NCBI GenBank assembly: GCA_964389925.1
Contig: CAYMGE010000016.1
Span: 17,474 to 81,473 of the forward strand
Direction of reading: 5' to 3'
DNA: 64,000 nt
DNA from: CALECP01 sp964389925
Lineage (GTDB): Bacteria > Chloroflexota > Anaerolineae > Promineifilales > Promineifilaceae
Shown: positions 52,126-60,893 of the stretch, piece after piece
Layout of the letters: each line of letters begins with the position of its first letter
Position numbering within the stretch: position 1 is the stretch's first letter
Program-made: the position numbers and the translations under genes
Notes under the pieces: generated by a model
What the model was told of the DNA's origin: nothing
Database searches by the model: none
Seen by the model: the letters and a program-made list of their open reading frames with translations, nothing else

Positions 52126-53100
52126 ATGTGGCGTAAACCTCAACTTTGGATCGGAATTTTCATCAGTTTGAGTTGCTTGGCAGCGATATTTTTCTTTATT
52201 GACGCGGCCGAACTCCTCGCAGCCCTTCGCACGGCCCAACCCGGCTACTTGATCGTCGCTATCGGCTTTCTGCTCATCTACATGTTGCTACGCGCTGTGC
52301 GGTGGCGATTTATGCTCGAAAATAAACTCAGTGTTCTACGTGTCTTTCATCTGCAAAATATCGGCTATATGCTGACACAGATACTGCCTCTGCGTTTAGG
52401 CGACCCTGCACGCGCTGTCCTCGTTGGCAGCCAGCCAAATTTAACCGTTGAGCAAGGGTTGGCAACGATGGTCGTCGAGCGGCTGCTCGATATGTTGGCC
52501 ATCATTGTGCTGCTGCCCTTCACGTTGGCGGCTGTGCCTGCGCTACCAGATTGGATGCAAGCAGGCGCACGAACATCGGGGGTATTGGCAATCGGTGCAA
52601 TCGGGATTGTCATATTAGCGGCAAACTCTCGTGATGCAGTATCGGCACTTCTGGCGCGTTTTCATGTCCCGGCGAAACTAATTTCACTTGCGGATAACCT
52701 GTTAGCTGGTCTAAACACGTTGACTCACTGGCGTAGCGGTCTCATACTCACGCTTCTCAGCATTCTGCCGTGGATCCCGATCATTTTTGCCTATCAGCTT
52801 ATCATGCTCTCTGTTGGTCTGACCCCAACTTATCTACAAGCTGGCTTTGTCGTTTGCGCTGGCGCACTCAGCATCGCGCTACCATCATCCCCCGGTCAAG
52901 TCGGTGTTTTCCACGCAGGTGTGACGCTTGCTGTTGTCGCACTCGGCATGAGTGAAACGGGGGGAGCCACCTTTGCATTTCTTTACCACGCGATCAATTT
53001 CACATTTATTATCATTATCGGTATCATTGGCCTTTGGCGCACACAATCCACACTCGGTAATGTCATTCAACAAACCCGACAGCTAGGAAAGTCGAGTTGA
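52126..53100 (+). CDS. LPG-synthase transmembrane-family protein (flippase-like domain, UPF0104)
   Basis: 324 residues with about eight membrane helices (for example IGIFISLSCLAAIFFFI, LIVAIGFLLIYMLLRAVRW and FTFIIIIGIIGLW). The conserved positions are R-W at the second helix (RAVRWRFML), the N-Q-I-L-P-L-R-L-G-D-P-A-R-A segment and the late SSPGQVGVFHAGVTLA, all hallmarks of the AglD/UPF0104 family. This family includes the membrane half of lysyl-phosphatidylglycerol synthase and putative lipid flippases. The soluble aminoacyl-transferase half of MprF is absent, so a lipid- or polyprenyl-linked sugar flippase is more likely than lysine transfer. A TATAAT sits very close to the start codon. 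Confidence 0.85.
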   Translation: MWRKPQLWIGIFISLSCLAAIFFFIDAAELLAALRTAQPGYLIVAIGFLLIYMLLRAVRWRFMLENKLSVLRVFHLQNIGYMLTQILPLRLGDPARAVLVGSQPNLTVEQGLATMVVERLLDMLAIIVLLPFTLAAVPALPDWMQAGARTSGVLAIGAIGIVILAANSRDAVSALLARFHVPAKLISLADNLLAGLNTLTHWRSGLILTLLSILPWIPIIFAYQLIMLSVGLTPTYLQAGFVVCAGALSIALPSSPGQVGVFHAGVTLAVVALGMSETGGATFAFLYHAINFTFIIIIGIIGLWRTQSTLGNVIQQTRQLGKSS

Positions 53101-53114
53101 TGTAACAAACGTTC

Positions 53115-53141
53115 AAAAAAGCCACGCTTCTGCGGTGGCTT
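53115..53141 (-). terminator. Terminator of the HtrA-like gene
   Basis: AAGCCAC and GTGGCTT stem (loop of nine) followed, on the minus strand, by TTTTTT. It lies about 20 bases after the protease stop. Confidence 0.75.
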
Positions 53142-53159
53142 AACTTAGTGCGCGGAAGA

Positions 53160-54410
53160 TCACGGCCGAGCTGCTAAAGTGAGAGGGACGGTGATTTCCT
53201 CTCTGTTGCGAAGAACAGTAAGCTGAATTGTCTGTCCAACAGTCGTATTAAAGACTAGATAAGCATTGAGGTCATCAAAATTGTGGATGGGGGTTCCATC
53301 AATAGCCGTAATGAGATCCCCATTGAAGCCTGTGACGTTATCGGCCGCAATCAGCCCCGCACGCTCCGAAGGCTGCCCTGTCACCACGTTGCTAATATAT
53401 GCCCCCGTAACCGTTTCGTTATAGCCCATTTCCGACAAAATAAGCGCGGTGCTACCCTCCGATGCAAACCCTGCTCCCATATAAGGAAAACGGTAGGAAC
53501 CAGTTTCGATCATCTCTGGAATCATCAGCCGCACCGCATTGACTGGAATTGAAAAACCAACCCCTGAGTTTGTTCCCGTTGCTGTACGAATTGCTGAGTT
53601 CACCCCAACCACGTTTCCGCTGAGATTGAGCAAAGGGCCACCTGAGTTGCCTGGGTTGATCGGTGCATCTGTTTGAATCACCTGTGGAAGCTGATAGCGA
53701 CCAAAGCCGCCTGTGTCGCGTTCCGACTCAAGGCTACGTCCTAGTGCGCTGACAATGCCCAATGACATACTGCCCTGCTCACCAAATGGGTTACCGATGG
53801 CAACGACAAACTGTCCTACATCCACCTGATTAGAATCGCTGAGAGGAATTGGCTGAATGCCTTCTGGCAGAGTGTCAACTTTAATCACAGCCAAATCCGC
53901 ATCCTCATTCAGACCAACAACTCGCGCTTCACGACGTGTTCCATCAGAAAATATCACCTGCATCTGTTCCGCACCGGCAACAACGTGGTTGTTTGTAACG
54001 ATATGCCCATCAAAATCATAGACAAAACCGCTACCACTGCCGCCGCCAAGCTGCGTTGCCACAAGGATAAAAACGACAGATGGATTCACACGATCATAAA
54101 TACCGCGCAGTGTGTCTTCTAAGGCAAAGCCATCGACGGGTATGTTTGTTTCGACAGGCGGTTCTGTATCTATCGCCACTGTCTCTTCTTGGCTGACCTC
54201 GACCACCTCAACGACTGGCTCTGTTTCTACTTCGGCCGCCGCACGTGCGTCAAGCGTCGCAACCGCAGCGTCTATCAATTCTGTCTGGTCAATCGTTTCA
54301 ATGATCCGAACTGTTTCCATCTGTGTTGGTGCATTACCCGACTCACTACACGCAACAGAGATTATCAAAAAGGACAAAATTATCAATTGAAGGAGGGTGC
54401 GCTGTTTCAT
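53160..54410 (-). CDS. degP: HtrA/DegP-type serine protease lipoprotein
   Basis: 416 residues with a lipoprotein signal (IISVACSES). An acidic spacer (about 25-95) precedes a trypsin-like S1C domain. The catalytic triad lies in HIVTNNHVV (His), DADLAVIKV (Asp) and NPGNSGGPL (Ser). One PDZ domain follows (about 310-410, SERAGLIAADNVTGFNGDLI). It should degrade misfolded exported proteins outside the membrane. The single PDZ and the N-terminal anchor resemble DegS/HtrA of Gram-positive type rather than two-PDZ DegP. It is preceded by the DnaJ-like gene on the same strand, with a 102-base gap, and ends in its own terminator. Confidence 0.92.
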   Translation of the reverse strand: MKQRTLLQLIILSFLIISVACSESGNAPTQMETVRIIETIDQTELIDAAVATLDARAAAEVETEPVVEVVEVSQEETVAIDTEPPVETNIPVDGFALEDTLRGIYDRVNPSVVFILVATQLGGGSGSGFVYDFDGHIVTNNHVVAGAEQMQVIFSDGTRREARVVGLNEDADLAVIKVDTLPEGIQPIPLSDSNQVDVGQFVVAIGNPFGEQGSMSLGIVSALGRSLESERDTGGFGRYQLPQVIQTDAPINPGNSGGPLLNLSGNVVGVNSAIRTATGTNSGVGFSIPVNAVRLMIPEMIETGSYRFPYMGAGFASEGSTALILSEMGYNETVTGAYISNVVTGQPSERAGLIAADNVTGFNGDLITAIDGTPIHNFDDLNAYLVFNTTVGQTIQLTVLRNREEITVPLTLAARP

Positions 54411-54512
54411 TTGTTAGTTTGTCAAACGGACTAGCATCCATTCAACATAGGTAAACCACCCCATTGGGATGTTTTTTATTGATATTCAATTTTATAGCTC
54501 GTATGAGATGGC

Positions 54513-55403
54513 TTATTCACGCAAATCGCGCAGTTGTTCATACAGGTCGCGCTCTTTGTCCGTTAAAGCTGACGGCACGCGAATTTTGATTTCGACAATC
54601 AAGTCACCATAGCGATCATTCTGTCGTAGGTCGGGCATACCGCGCCCACGCAGACGAATGCGCTTACCGCCTTGAGTGCCGGGCAGAATTTTGAGGTTGC
54701 CAGTTCCTTTCAAGGTTTCGACAGCCACCTTACCACCTAGAACGGCTGTCAAAAGATCAAGCTCTACCGTGCGAGAGAGCATTGTTTCATTGTTCTCGTC
54801 GCGGATGTAGATGTCGTGCGGCCGAATGCGAATCACGAGGTAAAGATCGCCTCCATTGCCCCCCTTACCACGCAAGCGCACTTTTGTCCCTGTTTTTGCA
54901 CCTTTGGGTATTTTCACCGTAAAGCGGCTGCCATTCACATCGACAAGTGTGCGCTGTGATCCCTTATAGGCTTCTTCGAGTGTGATCTCAATCTCTTGCT
55001 CGGTATCGCGGCGCAATGGTTGTGTGCGGCCCGGCCCACCCGCGCCGCCGCCAAACAGCGTCGAGAAGAAATCACCCATACCACCCGCGCCACCACCGCC
55101 GAATAGATCATCAAGATTGATGTTTTGGCCACCCATAAAGTCGCCAAAATCACCCATGCCCCCCCCCATTTGCTGGTAGCGTTTGTAATTTGCGCCTAGG
55201 GTGTCGTATTTCTGGCGATTATCCGCGTTGCCTAACACTTCGTAGGCTTCGTTGATGTCTTTGAATTTATCCTCAGCCTGTGGATCGTCAGGATTTTGGT
55301 CGGGATGATAGCGGCGTGCCAGCTTGCGGAACGCTCGCTTGATCTCCTTCTCATCTGCATTACGACTCACGCCGAGAATTTTGTAGTAATCTTTATAATC
55401 CAT
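54513..55403 (-). CDS. DnaJ/CbpA-type J-domain co-chaperone
   Basis: 296 residues from ATG 55403 (an in-frame earlier start would add 16 residues not found in the family). The J domain spans 1-65 with the HPD motif (RRYHPDQNPDD). A Gly-rich and Gly/Phe-type linker (about 75-135) and the two-part C-terminal substrate-binding domain (about 140-290) follow, the latter with RIRLRGRGMPD. The zinc-finger cysteine repeats of class A DnaJ are absent, so it is class B, like CbpA. It stimulates a DnaK-type Hsp70 and binds unfolded clients; no dnaK or grpE lies in the window. No ribosome site is obvious. Confidence 0.92.
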   Translation of the reverse strand: MDYKDYYKILGVSRNADEKEIKRAFRKLARRYHPDQNPDDPQAEDKFKDINEAYEVLGNADNRQKYDTLGANYKRYQQMGGGMGDFGDFMGGQNINLDDLFGGGGAGGMGDFFSTLFGGGAGGPGRTQPLRRDTEQEIEITLEEAYKGSQRTLVDVNGSRFTVKIPKGAKTGTKVRLRGKGGNGGDLYLVIRIRPHDIYIRDENNETMLSRTVELDLLTAVLGGKVAVETLKGTGNLKILPGTQGGKRIRLRGRGMPDLRQNDRYGDLIVEIKIRVPSALTDKERDLYEQLRDLRE

Positions 55404-55597
55404 TGAGAAAGTAGCTACTCGATTGATAAGGAAAACAGGTTCCTTACACACCCTCTATGGACGTATCATTTATTTCACGTCCTACGCAAGCATTGTAGGA
55501 ATTGGGAGGAGGTGCTGTCAAGCGAGGCGTTTTCTTTTTACCCGACACTTACAACGAGGCAACATCTCGTTTACAAATTAGTGTGTGAACAGATTTC

Positions 55598-57817
55598 TCA
55601 ATACACGACATTTTGTGCAACAGGCGCGGCGAGAATGCTGGCAATCGGCCGAATTTCCATCCACCACTGCTCCAGCGGTCGCTCTGTCTCCATATCCATC
55701 TGCTTCATCATAAGCTCAAATGGGGTTGTGCTTATTTTGCTTTGCACCAATCCAACCATCACGCTGTCTGCATCCCCACTGGCAACTGCCCGTTCAATCT
55801 TCTCTAGACATTCGAGTGCAAGACGACTGCCCTGAATGCGATCAAAGGGAGATGGATCCCCCCCTTGCTGCAAATGCCCCAAAATTGCCTGACGAACATC
55901 AAATAGATCGCCCCCTTCTTCCTCAAACAAGGCGGAGATAAAGCGCGTGTTGTAAATTGGATTGACCGCCTCATTGCAAATCACCATGCCCAGTCGCTTG
56001 CCACGCTCGAATCCATCGATCAATTGCTGCACATCTTTTTGTAAATCGCGCAGTGTCACCCCTTCCTCTGGCAGATAGACACGTTCAGCCCCTGTTGCCA
56101 GTGCGCTCATTAAGGCGAGATAACCACAGGTGCGCCCCATTACTTCAACGATAAAGACGCGCTGGCTGGCGACGGCCGATTGTTTGATTTTATCGACCGC
56201 TTCCATAATGCTGTTCAAAGCCGTATCACAACCCACACTTAATTCTGAGCTGGGCAAATCATTATCTATCGTTGCTGGAAGGCAAACTATCGGAATATCA
56301 AAGGCTGGAAATTCGCGTCGCCGCTTATATAGCTCATAAGCCGCTTTGTAACCTGACCAACCGCCAATTATCAACAATGCTTGAATGTTATTTGCCTCTA
56401 AGTTGCGGGCTATCGCATAGAAATCACTGCCTGTTGGAATTTTGCGGTTTGATCCTAATTCAGCCCCTCCGATATTGACCCAACCGTTGACCGACATCCA
56501 ATCTTGCTCGATAAAATCACCGCGAATCAGACCGCGAAACCCATTGCGGACGGCAAACATCTCATGACCTTTGTCTATCCCAAGCCGCACTGCCGCACGC
56601 ACAGCAGTGTTCATGCCCGGTGCGGGTGCGCCTGCATTTAGAAGCGCAATTCGGACGCGCTTTTGGTTTGGCTCTGGATCGTGTGGGAGCGCACGCACCA
56701 ATGTGCGAAGGATGCGGAACGCCTGTCGAAAGCTACTGCCACGCAATGTCATCGCTCGCTCAAAATCTTGGTTGGCAATTGCCTTTGCCACTTCCTGTGT
56801 TTGTTGCAATGCCTCTTGGAGGTCGATTTGGCTGATTTTGTTGCCTTTTGTGCCAATCAGAAACGCCTTGCCAGCATTGGCAGGATCAAGCACAGCACGC
56901 ACCGCTTCTACACCTGTCAATGTGCTGAGATTGCGATCATAGACTGTTGGTGCGCCACCGCGCTGCACGTGTCCTAGAATTGTTAAGCGTGTATCTTCAC
57001 CCAGCCGTTCTTCTAGCACCTGCTTGACATAATCGCTGCTAATTGGATTGCCATGTCGATCGCGTGCGCCCTCTGCAATCACGACGATACTATCGCGTCG
57101 TCCCGTCTCACGTCCCTGTCGTAAAACGGCACACATTTTGTCTTCCCAATTATCAACGTTGGGAGGGCTTTCAGGGATCAATGCCCAATCAGCCCCAGCC
57201 GCTATCGCGCCCATCATGGCGAGGTAGCCACAACTACGTCCCATCACCTCAACGACAAAGCTGCGTTGGTGGCTGGCGGCCGTACTGCTAATTTGGTCGA
57301 TGGCGGTGGTGATGCGATGGAGCGCGGTATCTGCGCCAATGGTCATATCTGTGCCACATAGGTCGTTGTCGATAGAGCCAGCAAGACCAGCGAGGGTAAG
57401 GACAGCATGTTTCTCGGCCGATTCCCCCATTACACGCCCCGTCTCCACCAACTCTTTTAACAAGCTATCCCATTCTTGCCGAAACAAGTTTGCCCCTGTC
57501 AAACTACCATCGCCCCCGCAAACAACGAGCTTATCAATGCCGTGTTGCAATAGATTTTCGGCCGCTGTCAACCGACCCTCTCGCGTGCGAAATGCAGCAC
57601 AACGCGCCGAGCCGATAATTGTGCCACCTTTGTGTAAGATGCCACCGACATCACGCCAGCCATATGGTTTGATACGATTGTCGATCATGCCTTGATAGCC
57701 ATCAAAAATGGCGAATGGGTGCGCGCCATGCGCGATGGCTGTGCGAACAACGGCACGGACAGCCGCGTTCATGCCCGGCGCGTCGCCACCGCTGGTGAGG
57801 ATTCCGATCTTTTGCAT
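55598..57817 (-). CDS. pfkA: 6-phosphofructokinase, eukaryote-type tandem (duplicated) form
   Basis: 739 residues made of two PFK domains. The N-terminal half (1 to about 385) holds GGDGSLTGA (about 101-109), the catalytic Asp150 in GSIDND and the sequence CGTDMTIGADTALHRI. The C-terminal half (about 390-739) keeps TIDND but has GGWSG in place of GGDGS, so it is probably regulatory. The wording GSIDND-x-CGTDMTIG and the terminal QWWMEIRPI strongly resemble animal and fungal PFK1, whose halves arose by duplication. Bacterial PFK is normally a single domain of about 320 residues. It should phosphorylate fructose-6-phosphate with ATP in glycolysis. Which donor and effectors it uses cannot be read here. 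Confidence 0.9.
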   Translation of the reverse strand: MQKIGILTSGGDAPGMNAAVRAVVRTAIAHGAHPFAIFDGYQGMIDNRIKPYGWRDVGGILHKGGTIIGSARCAAFRTREGRLTAAENLLQHGIDKLVVCGGDGSLTGANLFRQEWDSLLKELVETGRVMGESAEKHAVLTLAGLAGSIDNDLCGTDMTIGADTALHRITTAIDQISSTAASHQRSFVVEVMGRSCGYLAMMGAIAAGADWALIPESPPNVDNWEDKMCAVLRQGRETGRRDSIVVIAEGARDRHGNPISSDYVKQVLEERLGEDTRLTILGHVQRGGAPTVYDRNLSTLTGVEAVRAVLDPANAGKAFLIGTKGNKISQIDLQEALQQTQEVAKAIANQDFERAMTLRGSSFRQAFRILRTLVRALPHDPEPNQKRVRIALLNAGAPAPGMNTAVRAAVRLGIDKGHEMFAVRNGFRGLIRGDFIEQDWMSVNGWVNIGGAELGSNRKIPTGSDFYAIARNLEANNIQALLIIGGWSGYKAAYELYKRRREFPAFDIPIVCLPATIDNDLPSSELSVGCDTALNSIMEAVDKIKQSAVASQRVFIVEVMGRTCGYLALMSALATGAERVYLPEEGVTLRDLQKDVQQLIDGFERGKRLGMVICNEAVNPIYNTRFISALFEEEGGDLFDVRQAILGHLQQGGDPSPFDRIQGSRLALECLEKIERAVASGDADSVMVGLVQSKISTTPFELMMKQMDMETERPLEQWWMEIRPIASILAAPVAQNVVY

Positions 57818-57856
57818 AGTCTTAGAGTCGTCAACAGAACAAGCCCCTGTTGACTG

Positions 57857-58348
57857 TTACTTCATAATTGTTGAAAAATGTGACGCTTCGTGTCGATTTT
57901 GTTGCCACCATTGTTCAGTGGCGGGGCGGTTTTCGGCCGAGCCACCCACCGTTCCCTCAAAAAATGCCAGCCAATCCCCACCAATAGCGAGACGGCCACC
58001 GGTATATTTCTCGTCGCCAACATACGTCCACGCTGTTATATCACGACCATCAGTCGTGTGAACTTCTACTGCTTTGCGTTGATAGATCGAGTTGGCAGGA
58101 TCGGCAGGGTTAAATCCTTCAAGTTGGTCAATGGTTGCAAGGATGTCTGGATAGGCTTCGGCCGAGATTTCAATCAACGCGCCCTGCACTCGTTCTCCCG
58201 TCCGGGCTACCATCATTGGAAAACGCTCCAAACTAAATAATGTAAAGTCAGTGAGCGTGGCAGGCGTAATTTGTTCAATTGCATCTTTCCAAAGCAAAAA
58301 GTTAGGCTGCTCCGGCAGCAGTGTTCCATAAACAAAAAAAGGTCGCAT
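57857..58348 (-). CDS. Gamma-glutamylcyclotransferase-like (AIG2/GGCT) family protein
   Basis: 163 residues. The N-terminal FFVYGTLLP carries the family YGSL-type substrate loop, and a Glu in IDQLEGFNP is the position of the catalytic Glu. YQRKAVEVHTTDG and AWTYVGDE supply the following strands. The last 30 residues are a helical tail. The fold is found in enzymes that cyclise gamma-glutamyl amines or amino acids and in proteins with no measured activity. It is single-copy here, following PFK on the minus strand with 39 bases between start and stop. A perfect inverted repeat lies 12 bases before its start. Confidence 0.85.
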   Translation of the reverse strand: MRPFFVYGTLLPEQPNFLLWKDAIEQITPATLTDFTLFSLERFPMMVARTGERVQGALIEISAEAYPDILATIDQLEGFNPADPANSIYQRKAVEVHTTDGRDITAWTYVGDEKYTGGRLAIGGDWLAFFEGTVGGSAENRPATEQWWQQNRHEASHFSTIMK

Positions 58349-58360
58349 TTGAATTTACCC

Positions 58361-58386
58361 ATTGTGGGATTTGGAAATCCCACAAT
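58361..58386. promoter_or_regulatory. Perfect 12-bp inverted repeat upstream of the GGCT-like gene
   Basis: ATTGTGGGATTT, GG, AAATCCCACAAT. It ends 12 bases before the minus-strand start at 58348. It could be a hairpin in the mRNA or a regulator binding site. Confidence 0.6.
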
Positions 58387-58555
58387 GTCGTTGCATGATA
58401 ATTAGTCGTTGGATTTGTCATCGGCTGTGGGAAGCTCTCCGCGTCAATGTTAAACGCTTCACAACAAAGTGGCAACTAGTTTGAGGCAATTGCACGCCGA
58501 AATTGTAAAATCTGTATGCTAAAATGAGCATGTTTATTCACAGAACGGAGCAATT

Positions 58556-59338
58556 ATGCCTAGTCCATTTCCGGGTATGGATCCCTATCTCGAAGCGACA
58601 AAGTATTGGCGAGATGTTCATGCGAGTTTGATCGTCTATATTCGTGATGCGTTGCAGCCGATGTTGCTACCTACCTATCACGCACGTGCTGAGGAGCGTG
58701 TTTATTTGAACTCAGTCGCTCACGACATAATCCCTGACATTCTCATCACAGCCAGACAAAGCGACTTTAAGCAGTACGGTTTTACACCAACCGTAGATTT
58801 TGCGTTAGATGAGCCGATTGTATTGGAAAGTGTCTACACAGACCGACCAGAACGCTATCTGGAAATTGTCGATACCGCTTCAGGAGAACTCGTCACGGTG
58901 ATAGAGGTGCTTTCACCATCCAACAAATATGGTGTAGGGAAAGAGCGTTATCAAGAAAAGATAAGGGAGTTGCGACAGACTGAAACGAACATCATCGAGA
59001 TCGATTTATTAGGTCACAGTCGTCGTTTATTCCAAAATGGTGAGACCTCCATACGTTTGAATCATCGCTATGAAGTACGTGTTCATCGCTACGATATGTC
59101 TTCAAGGCAAGAGTTCTATCCGGTCGCATTAAATCAACGCTTACCACGATTTCGTGTTCCCTTGTTGCCTACTGATCCTGATGCGGGATTGGATTTGCCA
59201 GCCGTATTTGCAAAATGCTACGAAAATGGCGGGTATGCGAGCTTAATTAACTATGCCCTACCGCCTGACACGATATTAAATTCGGCCGAAACTCACTATA
59301 TCGATCAACTATTGCGCTCAAAAGGACTGCGCCAGTGA
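58556..59338 (+). CDS. DUF4058-family protein
   Basis: 260 residues with GGAG seven bases before the start. The N-terminal PSPFPGMDPYLE is the diagnostic opening of DUF4058, followed by WRDVHASLIVYIRDAL, RAEERVYLN, a PD-ExK-like arrangement of strands (VIEVLSPSNK) and IIEIDLLGHSRRLF. The LSPSNK and IEIDLL blocks give the look of a Cas4/Uma2-type restriction-endonuclease-like fold (D/E-x-K), a frequent suggestion for this family. Function is not established; many copies are common in Cyanobacteria and Chloroflexota. It overlaps the next gene by GTGA, so the two are coupled. No nearby mobile-element genes are present. Confidence 0.85.
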   Translation: MPSPFPGMDPYLEATKYWRDVHASLIVYIRDALQPMLLPTYHARAEERVYLNSVAHDIIPDILITARQSDFKQYGFTPTVDFALDEPIVLESVYTDRPERYLEIVDTASGELVTVIEVLSPSNKYGVGKERYQEKIRELRQTETNIIEIDLLGHSRRLFQNGETSIRLNHRYEVRVHRYDMSSRQEFYPVALNQRLPRFRVPLLPTDPDAGLDLPAVFAKCYENGGYASLINYALPPDTILNSAETHYIDQLLRSKGLRQ

Positions 59339-59946
59339 CCCAAGTTATCTGGCAATGCACGCTCTGTCGTTTTCGTTTTCCGGGCGGCGATGACGATGCG
59401 CGTGCCTACTTATGTCCAAGCTGCAAAAAAGGGCGCACGGTTATCGTGCGCGAACTCACGCCGCAGACAAATCCAACGCACATCAACCAGCCTGCCAAAC
59501 GCAACATCATTGCTGTACTGGATAACATTCGTAGCATACAGAACGTGGGAGGAATTTTTAGATCGGCCGATGGCGCAGGCATCACACATCTCCACCTCTG
59601 CGGCATCACGGCCACACCGACCCATCCAAAAATAGCAAAGGTCGCGCTAGGCTCAGAAAACAGCGTTGCATGGTCATCTCACCCCAATGCCCTTGACTTG
59701 GTAGAGAAAATAAAAGCAAAAGGTATCCCCATCTGGGCATTAGAAGGGGGCGAACGAGCGCAAAATCTAATGCAAAGTGTGTGTGTAGCGGAGACAATTG
59801 CGCTCGTTGTGGGCAACGAGGTAACAGGGGTTGATCTTGAGATTTTAGCGTTAGCGGATCGTGTTGTTGCGTTGCCGATGCGTGGTGTGAAGCAATCGCT
59901 CAACGTGGCAACGGCGTTTGGGATTGCAGCTTACTATTTAACCTAA
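59335..59946 (+). CDS. SpoU/TrmH-type RNA methyltransferase with N-terminal zinc ribbon
   Basis: 203 residues starting GTG 59335, within the stop of the upstream gene (GTGA overlap). Residues about 8-34 are a zinc ribbon with CTLC and CPSC pairs. A SPOUT methyltransferase domain follows (about 52-203) with the three SpoU motifs: NIRSIQNVGGIFRSADG, LVVGNEVTGVD and LPMRGVKQSLNVATAFGIA. Such enzymes transfer a methyl group from SAM to 2'-O-ribose in tRNA or rRNA. The extra zinc ribbon is unusual among short TrmH proteins and could fix the RNA target. The exact substrate is unknown. The next gene starts 9 bases downstream. Confidence 0.88.
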   Translation: MTQVIWQCTLCRFRFPGGDDDARAYLCPSCKKGRTVIVRELTPQTNPTHINQPAKRNIIAVLDNIRSIQNVGGIFRSADGAGITHLHLCGITATPTHPKIAKVALGSENSVAWSSHPNALDLVEKIKAKGIPIWALEGGERAQNLMQSVCVAETIALVVGNEVTGVDLEILALADRVVALPMRGVKQSLNVATAFGIAAYYLT

Positions 59947-59955
59947 GGAAAGCGT

Positions 59956-60762
59956 GTGAAAGAATTACTAGAACAGACAATTGCAGCGACAAAAGAGGCT
60001 GGCGAAGTGGTGATGGGCTTTTATCGTTCATCTTTTGATGTGACAGATAAATCGCCTGATAACCCCGTGACCGATGCAGATTTTGCGTCAGATACGTTGT
60101 TGAAAGAGAAATTGCGGGCATTGTTGCCAGAGGCGGGATGGCTGAGTGAGGAGACGGCCGATAGCCCCGACCGTCTCGATAAAGAGTTCCTATGGTGTGT
60201 TGACCCGATTGACGGAACGAAGGAATTCATTATGGGGATTCCTGAGTTTTCGATTGCGGTTGCTCTCGTGCAGCATGGAAAACCTATTTTGGCTGTGATT
60301 TATAATCCCGACACACAAGAGCTTTATCATGCGGCAAAAGGGGACGGATTCCACTTTAACGGGAAACGCATGATGACAAGTGAGCGTGCTGCGTTAGCAG
60401 GTTCGACGATTGACGCGAGCCGCTCAGAGCGCAAGCGGGGTGAGTTTGCACCATTTGAGGGGCAAATGACGGTGCGGACAATGGGCAGCGTTGCCTATAA
60501 GCTGGCACGGGTAGCAGCAGGGCAGTGTGATGCGACGTGGAGTCGGGGACCAAAATGGGAATGGGATGTATGTGCGGGGGTTTTATTGGTGCAGGAAGCG
60601 GGGGGGCAGGCGGTTGATTTGTCTGATCGGCCGATTACCTTCAACCAACCCCACCCCAAAGTTAACGGCATCATCGCCGACAATGGCCATCTACACGCAC
60701 AAGTAGTAGAAGCACTCGCCCCTTACGGCGCAGCCCGCAAAGAGAAAGAGTTGAGTTATTGA
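59956..60762 (+). CDS. cysQ: 3'(2'),5'-bisphosphate nucleotidase CysQ / inositol-monophosphatase family
   Basis: 268 residues starting GTG 59956 with AAGGAAAGC upstream. The metal-binding signatures are PVTDADFASD, LSEETAD and WCVDPIDGTKEFIMGIPEFSIAVALV. Further on are GSVAYKLARVAAGQCDATW and WEWDVCAGVLLVQEAGG, the C-terminal family box. It hydrolyses 3'-phosphoadenosine-5'-phosphate (or related sugar phosphates) with magnesium. The TKEF insert after DGT points to CysQ rather than plain inositol monophosphatase. It clears PAP formed in sulfate assimilation. It is the last gene of a three-gene run beginning with the DUF4058 gene; a hairpin and terminator follow before pyrG. Confidence 0.9.
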   Translation: MKELLEQTIAATKEAGEVVMGFYRSSFDVTDKSPDNPVTDADFASDTLLKEKLRALLPEAGWLSEETADSPDRLDKEFLWCVDPIDGTKEFIMGIPEFSIAVALVQHGKPILAVIYNPDTQELYHAAKGDGFHFNGKRMMTSERAALAGSTIDASRSERKRGEFAPFEGQMTVRTMGSVAYKLARVAAGQCDATWSRGPKWEWDVCAGVLLVQEAGGQAVDLSDRPITFNQPHPKVNGIIADNGHLHAQVVEALAPYGAARKEKELSY

Positions 60763-60809
60763 TAATCGTTTTGGTTGCGAGTTCGGCCGAACAATGCTAC
60801 TCTTAAATC

Positions 60810-60830
60810 CCGTTATGAGACAAATAACGG
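60810..60830 (+). promoter_or_regulatory. Small hairpin upstream of the pyrG terminator
   Basis: CCGTTAT, loop of seven, ATAACGG: a 7-bp stem 18 bases before the terminator that abuts pyrG. It could be part of an attenuator but is not sufficient on its own to show one. Confidence 0.35.
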
Positions 60831-60847
60831 CACATAAAAATTTTAGC

Positions 60848-60892
60848 GCGAGAGGCGTGTCTGTTTTGAGAGACACGCCTCTCGCTTTTTTT
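60848..60892 (+). terminator. Strong terminator ending at the pyrG start codon
   Basis: GCGAGAGGCGTGTCT, loop of eight, AGACACGCCTCTCGC (15 bp, perfect), TTTTTTT, G, then ATG of pyrG at 60894. A terminator for cysQ, an attenuator for pyrG, or both. Confidence 0.92.
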
Positions 60893-60893
60893 G

